From Paludibacteraceae bacterium (GTDB lineage: Bacteria > Bacteroidota > Bacteroidia > Bacteroidales > Paludibacteraceae): a stretch of 63,018 bases of DNA. Below the pieces are notes generated by a model. The model was not told the DNA's origin. It saw nothing but the letters and a program-made list of their open reading frames with translations, and did no database searches. The translations under genes were made by a program, and so were the position numbers. Location: the NCBI GenBank assembly GCA_905233925.1, contig CAJOFV010000002.1:1-63018 (forward strand). Reading direction: 5' to 3'. The first letter of the stretch is position 1; the number at the start of each line of letters is the position of its first letter. Shown here piece after piece: positions 1 to 8,737 of this stretch.

Positions 1-19
1 GCCTATAATTTTTAAGCCC

Positions 20-63
20 AGCCCGAACAATCGAAAACAGCCCTGAACCATTCTGAACCAAAA
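20..63. repeat. 10-bp CTGAAC repeat upstream of nadC
   Basis: The stretch carries CTGAACCATT followed by CTGAACC, a 10-bp period repeat ending at the terminator hairpin. The same TGAAC repeat with 10-bp period sits in front of the equivalent hairpin upstream of secA (about 26432-26462). No gene is visible in positions 1-178. Confidence 0.5.
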
Positions 64-90
64 AAGTGTCCTTCGGGGCACTTTTTTTTC
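64..90. terminator. Rho-independent terminator, probably bidirectional
   Basis: AAGTGTCC (64-71), loop TTCG, GGGCACTT (76-83) with one G-T wobble, then a run of T. The A-run on the left makes it work on the other strand too. It would end a transcript entering from outside the window and isolates nadC. Confidence 0.85.
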
Positions 91-119
91 GTTAAACGTT
101 AAACTTTCCACTTTCCACA
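91..119. repeat. GTTAAAC/TTTCCAC 7-bp cassette, copy 1
   Basis: Two 7-bp units of GTTAAAC type followed by two of TTTCCAC type. A nearly identical cassette lies at 26229-26259 in the secA upstream region. It sits between a terminator and the nadC promoter. Confidence 0.6.
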
Positions 120-126
120 CAAAAAA

Positions 127-158
127 TTTGCGCATTCAAATTTTTTGTAGTACCTTTG
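127..158 (+). promoter_or_regulatory. Bacteroidota promoter of nadC
   Basis: The -33 box TTTG (127-130), a 20-bp spacer and the -7 box TACCTTTG (151-158) match the Bacteroidota primary sigma consensus. The predicted transcript start just before 165 places ATG 179 only about 15 nt downstream, which argues against the longer reading frame starting at 128. Confidence 0.85.
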
Positions 159-178
159 CCGCGAAAAAAATATATAGC

Positions 179-1045
179 ATGAAAACAGAAGAATTGCGCA
201 AGCTGATTGCGCTGTGGTTTGAAGAAGATATCCGCGACGGTGACCATACCTCGCTCAGTTGTATCCCGCCCACACAAATGGGCTGCCAGCAGCTAATCGT
301 CAAAGATACCGGCATCATCGCCGGTATAGAAGTGGCCAAGGAAATAATCCGTTACTTCGACCCCGAATGCCGTGTCGAGCAGTTCTTGCACGACGGCGAC
401 GCGGTCAAGCCAGGAGATGTCGCGTTCCGTGTTTATGGCAAAGAACTGAGCCTGCTGCAGATTGAGCGCACGATGCTGAATATCATGCAGCGTATGTCCG
501 GCGTGGCAACAACGGCACATAAGTACCAAAGTCTCATAGACGACACCGGCTGCCATGTGCTCGACACCCGCAAAACAACGCCCGGACTGCGTTACCTGGA
601 GAAGGAAGCAGTGGTTATCGGCGGCGGTATGAATCACCGTATAGGTCTGTTCGACATGATTCTGCTCAAGGATAACCATGTGGACTTCGCAGGCGGCATC
701 ACGAACGCGCTCACCCGTGCACGCGATTATTGTAAAGAGAAAGGCAAAGACCTGCGCATAGAGATTGAAGTGCGCAATATGCAGGAGATAAAAGAGGCGC
801 TGGCAACAAATATCCCCGACCGTATTATGTTGGACAACTTCACGCCCAAACAAACGCGCGAGGCTGTGATTGTCATCCGCGCCTGGGAACAGTCTGCCGG
901 CAGACACATGGAAATAGAATCGTCGGGCGGTATTACCCTCGATACTATTCGCGATTATGCCCTGTGCGGCGTGGACTTTGTGTCCGTAGGCGCACTGACG
1001 CACTCTGTGAAGTCGCTGGATATGAGTTTCAAAGCCCTGCGGTAA
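179..1045 (+). CDS. nadC: Nicotinate-nucleotide pyrophosphorylase (carboxylating)
   Basis: NadC makes nicotinate mononucleotide from quinolinate and PRPP in the cytosol, the entry of de novo quinolinate into NAD synthesis. The 288-residue product has the usual family length. Visible family motifs are DTRKTTPGLRYLEK with the following GGGMNHRIGL stretch (PRPP/quinolinate site), LLKDNH, IEVRN, IMLDNF and IESSGGI near the C-terminus. The frame is open upstream to 128, but the promoter at 127-158 overlaps that extension, so ATG 179 (MKTEELRK) is chosen. A lipoprotein gene follows after 3 bp and probably shares the transcript. No nadA or nadB is in the window. Confidence 0.95.
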   Translation: MKTEELRKLIALWFEEDIRDGDHTSLSCIPPTQMGCQQLIVKDTGIIAGIEVAKEIIRYFDPECRVEQFLHDGDAVKPGDVAFRVYGKELSLLQIERTMLNIMQRMSGVATTAHKYQSLIDDTGCHVLDTRKTTPGLRYLEKEAVVIGGGMNHRIGLFDMILLKDNHVDFAGGITNALTRARDYCKEKGKDLRIEIEVRNMQEIKEALATNIPDRIMLDNFTPKQTREAVIVIRAWEQSAGRHMEIESSGGITLDTIRDYALCGVDFVSVGALTHSVKSLDMSFKALR

Positions 1046-1048
1046 CGG

Positions 1049-2056
1049 ATGATGAAACGTTTGTTCATAGTATCAGCTTTTGCGCTTGCTCTTGTTCTGG
1101 GCGGCTGCAAAGACAAGAACACTGCCGAGGAGACACCTGCCGGCATGCTGACTTTGGAACAGCAGAAAACCTATCTCCGGCAAGCGGGCAAGCAGTTGCG
1201 CGAAGCGTTTCATACGCCCGAACAGGAATCCGCGGCAGAGTTCGCAGAAGCGTTTTGGAGCGAATATGACGGCACGCACACGAATGTCTATGCCCTGCCT
1301 AAACGGCTTGCCGCGCTGGCGCAAGGAGACGGCATGCCTGTATGTGAGGAAAAATCTCTGTTCCCGCTTGGGGAGGGCGAGGTGTTCGACTTGTCTTTCC
1401 TGGACAGCGGCGGCGAGACCTGCGTGCTTCACGCCACCCACACGTCCTTCGTGCTGATGCAGGGTCAAAAGGAGTTGTTTGGCTATGAGGTCGTTTATTC
1501 CGAAACGGAGATGATTATTGATACCGTTCGTTTCCGCGTTGCGAACAGGATAGGGCAGCTTTGCGTGCATGTGAATGACTCCGCAGCGGCGGCCACCTAC
1601 AAACTGACCGACGGCGGCACAGCGCTTATAGATGCCTCCGTGAATCTTATGGGGTACGGTTTGTGCAGTCTCTCGGATTGTATCAATGTCCGAACAGGCG
1701 TCACGAATGGCATCATCTTTGCCAACGAATATGCCGAATGGTGCAAGAACAACGGGGAGCAGGCTCTGACGCTGCAGCAGGCGCAGTACAAGGCACTCAT
1801 CCTCAACAAATACGTCTATGCCGGTATTTTCTTTCCGCAAACAGGCGGAACGGAGCAGCTGCAACTTAAGCAACTCGCGACAGAACAGTCCGGCGGTGCT
1901 TACGATGCCGAAACGGTGCTCTTCTTTACAAAAGACCAGACTTCAACGCGGGTGCTGAATTATTTTGAGTACAATTATTATGAGAAGGTTTTCTCCCTGA
2001 CGGAATACCTTGCACAGGCTTATATCCGTTTCAGGACTTCTGCTGCCAAATCGTGA
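1049..2056 (+). CDS. Lipoprotein of unknown function
   Basis: The 335-residue product starts with a basic n-region, a hydrophobic stretch and the lipobox LGGC (Cys20), followed by KDKN, so it is predicted to be a lipidated envelope protein. I recognise no domain in the mature part; it is mixed alpha/beta in look, with four further cysteines in the body. ATG codons at 1049 and 1052 are both possible starts. It lies 3 bp behind nadC and is likely cotranscribed with it. Its last 37 bp overlap the 3' end of the convergent coaE gene, so the two transcripts would be antisense over their ends. No function is proposed. Confidence 0.8.
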   Translation: MMKRLFIVSAFALALVLGGCKDKNTAEETPAGMLTLEQQKTYLRQAGKQLREAFHTPEQESAAEFAEAFWSEYDGTHTNVYALPKRLAALAQGDGMPVCEEKSLFPLGEGEVFDLSFLDSGGETCVLHATHTSFVLMQGQKELFGYEVVYSETEMIIDTVRFRVANRIGQLCVHVNDSAAAATYKLTDGGTALIDASVNLMGYGLCSLSDCINVRTGVTNGIIFANEYAEWCKNNGEQALTLQQAQYKALILNKYVYAGIFFPQTGGTEQLQLKQLATEQSGGAYDAETVLFFTKDQTSTRVLNYFEYNYYEKVFSLTEYLAQAYIRFRTSAAKS

Positions 2057-2577
2057 ACCGGTACAGAACCGTCGTTGACAAGAACGATGTCTGCAAGCGC
2101 GCGGGCGTCGTTTTTTTGCGCTTGAATGCGGGCTTTGACTTGCTCGGGATTACTGTGGTCACGGGCAACTGTACGGGCAATGCGGATTTCCTCCGGCGCG
2201 TCAATATAGACCACTTTGTCACAAAGGGTATTCATTCCGCTTTCGTATAAGATGGCACATTCAACAAAGCAAACGTTTTTGCCTTTAGCCCAATGCTCCA
2301 CATCAAACCGCACCGCCGGATGAACGATGGCGTTCAGCCGGTGCAGCAGGTCTGGATCGGCAAAGACTTGTGCGGCAACTTTGTCGGTCAAGTAGGTGTC
2401 GCCGTCAAAGACCTCGCTGCCGAATAGCGTCTCAATCTGCGAACGCACTGCGGGATTGTGCACGATGATGCGTTTGGCTTCGCGGTCGGTGTCATACACC
2501 GGATAACCCTGCTTTGCCAACTCCGCCGCTATCGTGGACTTGCCGCTTCCTATTCCGCCTGTGATGCCAATGGTCAT
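2020..2577 (-). CDS. coaE: Dephospho-CoA kinase
   Basis: CoaE performs the last step of coenzyme A synthesis, ATP-dependent phosphorylation of the 3'-OH of dephospho-CoA. The product has the P-loop GITGGIGSGKST right at its N-terminus, the family's YDTDREAKRI segment and a lid/helical part with RTVARD. ATG 2577 gives MTIGITGG and 185 residues, close to the family size. The frame continues upstream through the 8-bp repeat array, but that extension is repeat-derived and not credible. It is the last gene of the dxs-trkA-trkH-SGNH-MBOAT-coaE operon and overlaps the convergent lipoprotein gene by 37 bp. Confidence 0.93.
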   Translation of the reverse strand: MTIGITGGIGSGKSTIAAELAKQGYPVYDTDREAKRIIVHNPAVRSQIETLFGSEVFDGDTYLTDKVAAQVFADPDLLHRLNAIVHPAVRFDVEHWAKGKNVCFVECAILYESGMNTLCDKVVYIDAPEEIRIARTVARDHSNPEQVKARIQAQKNDARALADIVLVNDGSVPVHDLAAEVLKRI

Positions 2578-2580
2578 ACA

Positions 2581-2620
2581 AAGATTTGAAGATTTGAAGA
2601 TTTGAAAATTTGAAGATTTA
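2581..2620. repeat. 8-bp array (GATTTGAA)
   Basis: Units begin at 2583, 2591, 2599, 2607 and 2615, an exact 8-bp period with small changes. The array fills the coaE/MBOAT gap and includes the MBOAT stop codon (2618-2620). The same unit family appears on the other strand at 35438-35468 and 36172-36191. Confidence 0.85.
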
Positions 2621-4486
2621 GAATTGGAAATAGATGAAGGGCTGCATATCCGCCGTAATGAACTGGTAGATAACAAACACCGCGACTACAACGCATAGTA
2701 CCATCAGCCAGAGCGGCATGAGCGCAAAGTTAATGCGATACCACTGTTTGAATTTCGTCGGCAGCCAGTGAATAACCATACCGAGCAGGAAGAGAATAAC
2801 CACGTAGCGGTACTCCCACATGAACGGCAGAATAATCCGGCTGTCCCACGCGCCGCCGATTTGGTTGACCATGTTCGTGGCGGTCTCCCACGCAACCTGA
2901 TTCGCCGTAGCAGGGTCAAGATTACTGGACGAGCGGAAGAACAAACGCGTGAAGGTAATGAACGTGAAGGTCTGTAATACCGCCCACGCCGTGCTGAGCC
3001 AAGTGTTGCTCTCCTTGCGGCGGATAAGCCAGACAATATAGTGTATAAACGTGCCGGCGCAAAGAATGAGTGTCCATACCTTGAACAAGTGCAGCACCGG
3101 CAACGCCCACACATAATCCGCCGCATATATGCCGCCTGCTAACAGTAGCATGATGAGCATACGCAGATGCCAGTTCATTACGCGCCAGAACTTGTTCAGA
3201 ATCATGCCGATGCCGTTCAGTCCGCCCCAAATCATGAAGTTCCAGCTTGCACCGTGCCACAAGCCGCCGAGCAGCATTACGATGAACGAGTTGAGATTGG
3301 CATAGAGCAGTTTGCGGTGCGAGGGCACGGTCAGTCCCACAATAGCCACAGTCAGACCAATGGCGGCGATAATGCCGGTTGCTATCCATGAGCCGGTGAG
3401 TACGAGTGCAATAAGCGCAATAAGAATAATCCAGAAGTAGGTGCCGAATGTGGCGTTACGGTTACCGCCGAGCGGTATATATAAATAGGTCTTGAGCCAC
3501 CGGCTGAGTGACATGTGCCACCTGCGCCAGAACTCCTGCGGATTCTGGGACTTGTAGGGCGAGTCGAAGTTCTTCGGCAGATAGAAACCCATGAGTAACG
3601 CCACACCGATAGCTATGTCCGTGTAGCCGGAGAAGTCCGCATATACCTGCATGGAGTATGCAAACAGCGCGAACAGGTTCTCAAAGCCCGAGAAAAGTAG
3701 TGGATTATCAAATACACGGTCGATGAGGTTTACTGCCAGATAATCGCTGAGGATAATCTTCTTCGCCAAACCGTTGAGCATCCAGAATACCGCAATGCCG
3801 AACTGTCTGCGCCCGAGGTGGAAGGGCTTGTATAGCTGCGGAATGAACTCCGAAGCACGCACAATAGGTCCTGCTACCAGTTGCGGGAAGAACGATACGT
3901 AAAAGCCGAAGTCCAGGATGTTCTTGACCGGCTTCACGCGCCCGTGGAACACATCCGAGGTGTAGGAAATGACTTGGAATAGATAGAACGATATGCCCAC
4001 CGGCAGAATAATCGTGTCCACCAGGAAGCGTCCGCTGTTGCTGAAACCGTTGCCGATGTAGGCGAACAAATCAAACACTTCCAGACTCAACCCGAACATG
4101 TCATTGAGCATGTTCGTGAAGAAGTAGGCGTATTTGAAGTATGCTAACAGGCCGAGGTCGATGACGACAGAGAGTACAAGCCACGCTCTGCTTTTGGCCT
4201 GTGACGCCCGGGTTCGGTCTATCTGCTGCGCTATCAACCAGTCGGACAGCGTAACAAAAGCAAGGATGAGCAGGAAAATGCCGCTTGTCTTGTAGTAGAA
4301 GAACCAACTGACTGCCATCAGGTACACGTTGCGCATGTGCATGCGTCCGCGGCTTTGCTTCTGACGGTCAATAATCAGTGCGAAGAGCGCATAGACAATT
4401 GCGAAGAACGCCCAGAAGTAAAAGTGCGTGAACAGCAGCGGGTGCGCTGTGTCAAAGAGGAATATGTTCTTCAGTATCTCGCTCAT
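2618..4486 (-). CDS. MBOAT family O-acyltransferase (AlgI/DltB type)
   Basis: This 622-residue polytopic membrane protein belongs to the MBOAT family, which passes acyl (usually acetyl) groups across the inner membrane to a cell-surface polymer. Family landmarks are RRWHMSLSRWLKTYLYIPLG and the GGLWHGASWNFMIWGG segment, whose His at about residue 408 is the expected catalytic histidine. It is longer than the typical 470-520 residues because of extra C-terminal membrane segments. The gene directly follows an SGNH-hydrolase gene, the usual partner that finishes the transfer in the periplasm. The polymer acted on cannot be told from the sequence; peptidoglycan or a surface polysaccharide are both possible. 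Confidence 0.9.
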   Translation of the reverse strand: MSEILKNIFLFDTAHPLLFTHFYFWAFFAIVYALFALIIDRQKQSRGRMHMRNVYLMAVSWFFYYKTSGIFLLILAFVTLSDWLIAQQIDRTRASQAKSRAWLVLSVVIDLGLLAYFKYAYFFTNMLNDMFGLSLEVFDLFAYIGNGFSNSGRFLVDTIILPVGISFYLFQVISYTSDVFHGRVKPVKNILDFGFYVSFFPQLVAGPIVRASEFIPQLYKPFHLGRRQFGIAVFWMLNGLAKKIILSDYLAVNLIDRVFDNPLLFSGFENLFALFAYSMQVYADFSGYTDIAIGVALLMGFYLPKNFDSPYKSQNPQEFWRRWHMSLSRWLKTYLYIPLGGNRNATFGTYFWIILIALIALVLTGSWIATGIIAAIGLTVAIVGLTVPSHRKLLYANLNSFIVMLLGGLWHGASWNFMIWGGLNGIGMILNKFWRVMNWHLRMLIMLLLAGGIYAADYVWALPVLHLFKVWTLILCAGTFIHYIVWLIRRKESNTWLSTAWAVLQTFTFITFTRLFFRSSSNLDPATANQVAWETATNMVNQIGGAWDSRIILPFMWEYRYVVILFLLGMVIHWLPTKFKQWYRINFALMPLWLMVLCVVVAVFVIYQFITADMQPFIYFQF

Positions 4487-4506
4487 TCCTTTCTACTTTG
4501 GTCTTT

Positions 4507-5907
4507 CTACTTTTGTCCAATCTTCTTCTCAAGCCACTGCCACAACAATCCGCCTGCTTTGTCTGCGCCGCGTTGCGAGAAATGTACACCGTCTGTGGCG
4601 GCGAGTCCTTTCTCGTTCCAGGCTTGCATGGAGTTCCATCCACCCATAGCTTCATACAGACTCCAGTACGCGATGCCTTCTGACGCAGCCATCTTTGCCA
4701 ACTGACGATCCATTTGCGGCAGCATGGGGTAGGTGGTTTTCTCGCCTTCGATAACCGTAGTCATGTCTGACGGGCCAACGAATAATATACTCGCATTCGG
4801 TGCACAAGCCTGCAAATAACGAATTTGCCGGCGCATGGAGTTGGCATAGCCACGCACACGTTCCGGCGTGTCTGCCCACGGCATAACGTTGCCGCCAAAC
4901 TGCAAAATGATAAGCCGTGTATTCGTTTCGCGGAAGAATTGACGCAACTGTGCCTCGCTGATTTTCGTGAATACATTGCCCGAACCTCCGCGCATAGGGA
5001 TGTTATCCACAATGACACCGGTCTCGGTCTCCAGCGACACACCATAGACTTCTCCTTGTCCGGTAAACTCCAGCGTGCATTCTGACGAACCTTCCGGCAG
5101 GGATAGTATGTTTCCCGAACGGGCATTTACCTCTACGCCTGCGGTCTTCAGCAGCCGTACTTGGTTGAAATGGTTTGCGCTTGTCAGTTTGCCGTTCGGC
5201 TCTACGCGCATAACGAGATTGTCAGTTCCGGCTTTTAGCAGCGTGTCCATGAGTGCCACTTGCCCCATGGGGCCGTAGTTGTTGCTGTCGCGCTGCTGGC
5301 TTTTTGGACCATATACCAAATAGCGCTGCGGTGCGGTCTTCATGCTTGCGGTTTTGCCGTTTACGGTCAGGCTCTGCCGTACTGTTCGCGTCGGAATAGT
5401 CTGGTAAAGCGGCAATATTCCGGGACCTCCTCCGCCGTATAACGCTTGCAGTTGGCGGCGTATAGTTGCCGTAATACGGTCTTCTTCAATTTGTGAGTCG
5501 CCGTAATGCACTACGCGCACTTGGCGTGTGCCTGCTTCCTGCAAGCCTGCAATGAACGCGTCCAACGCACCTGCAGAAGGCTTGACGGCAGGCAAGGTGT
5601 CGGGAACGACTTTCGTTTCCGGTGTGGCTTTTTCCGCTTCCACTTTCTCTTCCGCCTCCACTTCCGCTAACAGTTCGCTGCTGTCATTCAGCCAAACAAC
5701 CGGTTCCGGTCGCGGACGACGAATAGGCTGCTGCGGAACAGAGTCCGCGGAATGTATTGTATCCAGAGGAATGAAAGTGCTGATCGGTTTCCAACGCAAG
5801 TCCCCAAAGACGGGGCGTGCAAACTCATACGCCGTACAAATTGCGCCTAACAGCACCAGGCATGAAGCAATGAAAAGCACGATATGTCGCGGACGCATTT
5901 CTCGCAT
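4507..5907 (-). CDS. Membrane-anchored SGNH/GDSL hydrolase, MBOAT partner
   Basis: The protein has one N-terminal membrane segment (about residues 8-28), a Pro-rich then Glu-rich linker (residues 60-100) and an SGNH hydrolase domain. Block I is HYGDSQIE with Ser138, block III is FGGN, and the C-terminal DGVHFS carries the Asp-His pair. This topology fits a periplasmic O-acetyltransferase or esterase working with the MBOAT protein encoded 20 bp downstream. The reading frame opens at 5919, but ATG 5907 overlaps the trkH stop as TAATG, the usual coupling arrangement, so a 466-residue product is preferred. Its place between K+ uptake genes and coaE is probably a matter of operon packing. Confidence 0.85.
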   Translation of the reverse strand: MREMRPRHIVLFIASCLVLLGAICTAYEFARPVFGDLRWKPISTFIPLDTIHSADSVPQQPIRRPRPEPVVWLNDSSELLAEVEAEEKVEAEKATPETKVVPDTLPAVKPSAGALDAFIAGLQEAGTRQVRVVHYGDSQIEEDRITATIRRQLQALYGGGGPGILPLYQTIPTRTVRQSLTVNGKTASMKTAPQRYLVYGPKSQQRDSNNYGPMGQVALMDTLLKAGTDNLVMRVEPNGKLTSANHFNQVRLLKTAGVEVNARSGNILSLPEGSSECTLEFTGQGEVYGVSLETETGVIVDNIPMRGGSGNVFTKISEAQLRQFFRETNTRLIILQFGGNVMPWADTPERVRGYANSMRRQIRYLQACAPNASILFVGPSDMTTVIEGEKTTYPMLPQMDRQLAKMAASEGIAYWSLYEAMGGWNSMQAWNEKGLAATDGVHFSQRGADKAGGLLWQWLEKKIGQK

Positions 5908-7403
5908 TACTTCTTCCACAATGCCCGTGTAAAGAGCAGAATAACCGTGAATATCTCAAGACGACCGATAAGCATGACGAACGTCATCATCCATTTTGCT
6001 ACCGGCGGGAATAGCGCATACGTGCCTGCAGGACCGTACTGACCGATGCTCGGACCGATATTACCTATGGCGGAAACGGCTGCGCCCAACGACTCGTCAA
6101 AGTCCACACCGGTTGCGCAGAACACCAACGTCGTTCCAATCAAAATCATCAGATAGAACACCATGAATGCCATCACGTTGTTCGTTGTTTGTTGCGTAAT
6201 AGGCCGGCCGTTCAGCTTCACCGGAACGATGGCGTTCGGGTGAATACGGCGTTTGAACTCCGCAAAGCCGCTCTTGGCGAAAATCATCAGTCTTACCCAC
6301 TTGATGCCGCCGGACGTACTGCCCGACGAAGCACCGGTGAACATCAGGAAGAATACTACTACCCAGAGGAACGGTGCCCACGTCATATAATCCGCGATAG
6401 CGAAACCGCAGCTCGTCATCGTTGCAACGGTTGTGAAGAATCCTTCGCGGAACGCTGTCTCAAGATGCCGGAAGAACTCTCCCGCTCCGCAGCTCCAGTT
6501 GCCTTCCAGAAGCCACTGCATTGTCAGTCCGATGGTCAGCACGGCGGTTACAACGCCTACTGCGCCCAAGTACCAGTGCGTTTCTTCGTCCTCCCACAAG
6601 CGTCTTGGCTTGGCGCGGAAGACAAGGATTATAAGTCCGAAGTTAATACCGGCCAATAGTGTAAAGAGGCCGATGGTATAGTGTATCGCCGGATTTGTAT
6701 AGTATGCAATACTGAGGTTCTTGGTCGAGAAACCGCCGGTTGCAACCGTTGAGAACGAGTGGCACACGCTGTCAAATATCGGCATGCCTTCGATCCACAG
6801 CAGTCCGACTTCCAGTACTGTGAGCAGGATATACGTTATCCACAAATGCTTGGCGGTGTCGGCGATTCGCGGACTGAGTTTCTCATAACTCAGTCCCGTC
6901 ACTTCTGCTGCATATAACTGCATGCCGCCCAGTCCGAACATGGGCAGTAGCGCAATGGAGAGCACGATGATTCCCATACCTCCGAGCCACTGCGTCATGG
7001 CACGCCAGAACAGCGCTCCATGCGTCAGGCACTCAATGTCATCCAGAATCGTTGCGCCTGTTGTTGTGAAGCCCGACATGGTTTCAAACCACGCGTCCGT
7101 TACGTCGGGGATTTGTCCGCTCAGGAAGTAGGGGAGGAATCCGAATGCGGAGAACACTACCCACACAAGCGCCACAATGACGTATCCCTCGCGCTCGCCT
7201 ACATGCGGGTCAGCGTTTCGGCCGAAGTACAAGCCCCACAAACCCGCAGACAGCGTCAGTACTGTCGAAACAAGGAATGCGCCGTCATCAGGGTCTTTGT
7301 AGAAGAAAGACACAATGGTCGCAATCGCCATGAACACCGACTCGATGAGCAGCAGTGCGCCAAGCGTTTTGACAACTAACCGTGTGTTAAATGCTCTTGT
7401 CAT
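5907..7403 (-). CDS. trkH: Potassium uptake protein TrkH, membrane subunit
   Basis: TrkH/KtrB-type proteins are K+ translocating subunits with four membrane-pore-membrane repeats. The 498-residue product shows the repeated filter-like elements: TMSGFTTTGATIL, FSTVATGGFSTKN, TVATMTSCGF and the last loop SAIGNIGPSIGQYG. All four hold a glycine at the filter position. Start ATG overlaps the trkA stop (ATGA) and its own stop overlaps the SGNH start (TAATG), so translation is coupled through the operon. The cytosolic partner TrkA is encoded immediately upstream. Confidence 0.95.
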   Translation of the reverse strand: MTRAFNTRLVVKTLGALLLIESVFMAIATIVSFFYKDPDDGAFLVSTVLTLSAGLWGLYFGRNADPHVGEREGYVIVALVWVVFSAFGFLPYFLSGQIPDVTDAWFETMSGFTTTGATILDDIECLTHGALFWRAMTQWLGGMGIIVLSIALLPMFGLGGMQLYAAEVTGLSYEKLSPRIADTAKHLWITYILLTVLEVGLLWIEGMPIFDSVCHSFSTVATGGFSTKNLSIAYYTNPAIHYTIGLFTLLAGINFGLIILVFRAKPRRLWEDEETHWYLGAVGVVTAVLTIGLTMQWLLEGNWSCGAGEFFRHLETAFREGFFTTVATMTSCGFAIADYMTWAPFLWVVVFFLMFTGASSGSTSGGIKWVRLMIFAKSGFAEFKRRIHPNAIVPVKLNGRPITQQTTNNVMAFMVFYLMILIGTTLVFCATGVDFDESLGAAVSAIGNIGPSIGQYGPAGTYALFPPVAKWMMTFVMLIGRLEIFTVILLFTRALWKK

Positions 7404-8737
7404 TCTTTGAAGAATCGCTCTAACTTTCTGATTACGTGGCTTTTGCAGAATACAACGACCTTGTCGCCTTGCAGTATTTGCGTGTCACCGTTCACTAATA
7501 TTCCTTCGCCTGCACGGACTATTCCGGCGATTGTGCTATCTTTAGGCAAGCCCATTCGTTTGATTTCACAGCGTGTGATGCGTGAACCTTCCTCCGCGCT
7601 GAATTCCACGATTTGTGCGTCCGCACTGGTCAGGTTCCGTACGTTCAGCACGCTTGCATTCAACAGCAGCTGGTAGATGTACGATGCCGCGATGGTTTTC
7701 TTGTTCAGCACGGCGCCTACATCCAGACCTTCCGCCATTTGGATATAATCAATATTCTCCACTTCTGCGATGGTTTTCCGCACACCGAAGCGTTTCGCCG
7801 CAAGACATGCAAAGATGTTCGCCTCGCTGTTTTCCGTTACGGCTACAAATGCGTCTGCGTCCTGTATGCCTTCTTCTTTCAGTGTCTCCATGTCAGAGCC
7901 GTCTGCATTGATTATCAGTGCGTTATCCACTTTCTGACTCAAGTTGTAGCACAGCTCTTTGTTCACTTCCAGAATCTTGATGTTCATTTCCCGTGGCAGC
8001 GACTGCACCGCTTTCTGTGCGATTTTGCTGCCGCCGAAGAAGATGACATTCTTTATCTCCTGTTCCTTTTTGCCCAACTGGTCGCGCATGAAATCAAGGT
8101 TATCGTGTGTGCACACCACATATACCATGTCATTGAGTTCAATAGCGTCATTGCCGGTCGGAATAATGGTGTCATTGCCTCGCTTGATAGCAACCACACG
8201 GTATTTGCCATGCGCGAAATAGCCCGAACTGAATGTCTGTCCGACGGCTTCACATTCTTCGCGGATTTTCACCACGCACAACTCCAAAGCGCCGTCGCAC
8301 AACTCGATATGATAACGCATCCAGTTGATTTTCAGCGACTCCACGATTTCGTGTGCCGCCAACACTTCCGGATAAATAAGATGGTTCAGACCCATCGTTT
8401 CGAAGAACTTCTTGTTGGCGGGCAGCAGATATTCATAGTTGTCGATTCGCGCCAGCGTCTTCTTCGCGCCGAGTTGGTTCGCCATGAGACAAGCGGTCAT
8501 GTTCTCCGTCTCATGCGGCGTTACAGAGATGAACAGGTCGCAGTCTTTGACACCGATATCTTTCAGGTCATGGATGGATGTCGGGCTGCCCACTTTCGTC
8601 AGCAGGTCATATTCGGCATCGAGGTCGCCGAGTTTCTCGGCTTTCTCGTCCATTAGACTGATTTCCATGTTTTCGCGCGACAGCAACTTTGCCAAGTGTC
8701 TGCCTACTTCTCCAGCTCCTGCAATAATGATTCGCAT
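7400..8737 (-). CDS. trkA: Trk system regulatory protein TrkA
   Basis: The 445-residue protein is the cytosolic NAD(H)-binding gate of the Trk K+ channel. It contains two RCK units: an N-terminal Rossmann fold starting RIIIAGAGEVG, a TrkA_C domain, a second Rossmann fold (NVIFFGGSKIAQKAV) and a second TrkA_C domain ending in VVVFCKSHVIRKLERFF. The start at 8737 puts the glycine motif at the very N-terminus, as is usual, even though it lies 34 bp inside the end of dxs. It is overlapped by trkH at its 3' end. Confidence 0.95.
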   Translation of the reverse strand: MRIIIAGAGEVGRHLAKLLSRENMEISLMDEKAEKLGDLDAEYDLLTKVGSPTSIHDLKDIGVKDCDLFISVTPHETENMTACLMANQLGAKKTLARIDNYEYLLPANKKFFETMGLNHLIYPEVLAAHEIVESLKINWMRYHIELCDGALELCVVKIREECEAVGQTFSSGYFAHGKYRVVAIKRGNDTIIPTGNDAIELNDMVYVVCTHDNLDFMRDQLGKKEQEIKNVIFFGGSKIAQKAVQSLPREMNIKILEVNKELCYNLSQKVDNALIINADGSDMETLKEEGIQDADAFVAVTENSEANIFACLAAKRFGVRKTIAEVENIDYIQMAEGLDVGAVLNKKTIAASYIYQLLLNASVLNVRNLTSADAQIVEFSAEEGSRITRCEIKRMGLPKDSTIAGIVRAGEGILVNGDTQILQGDKVVVFCKSHVIRKLERFFKE

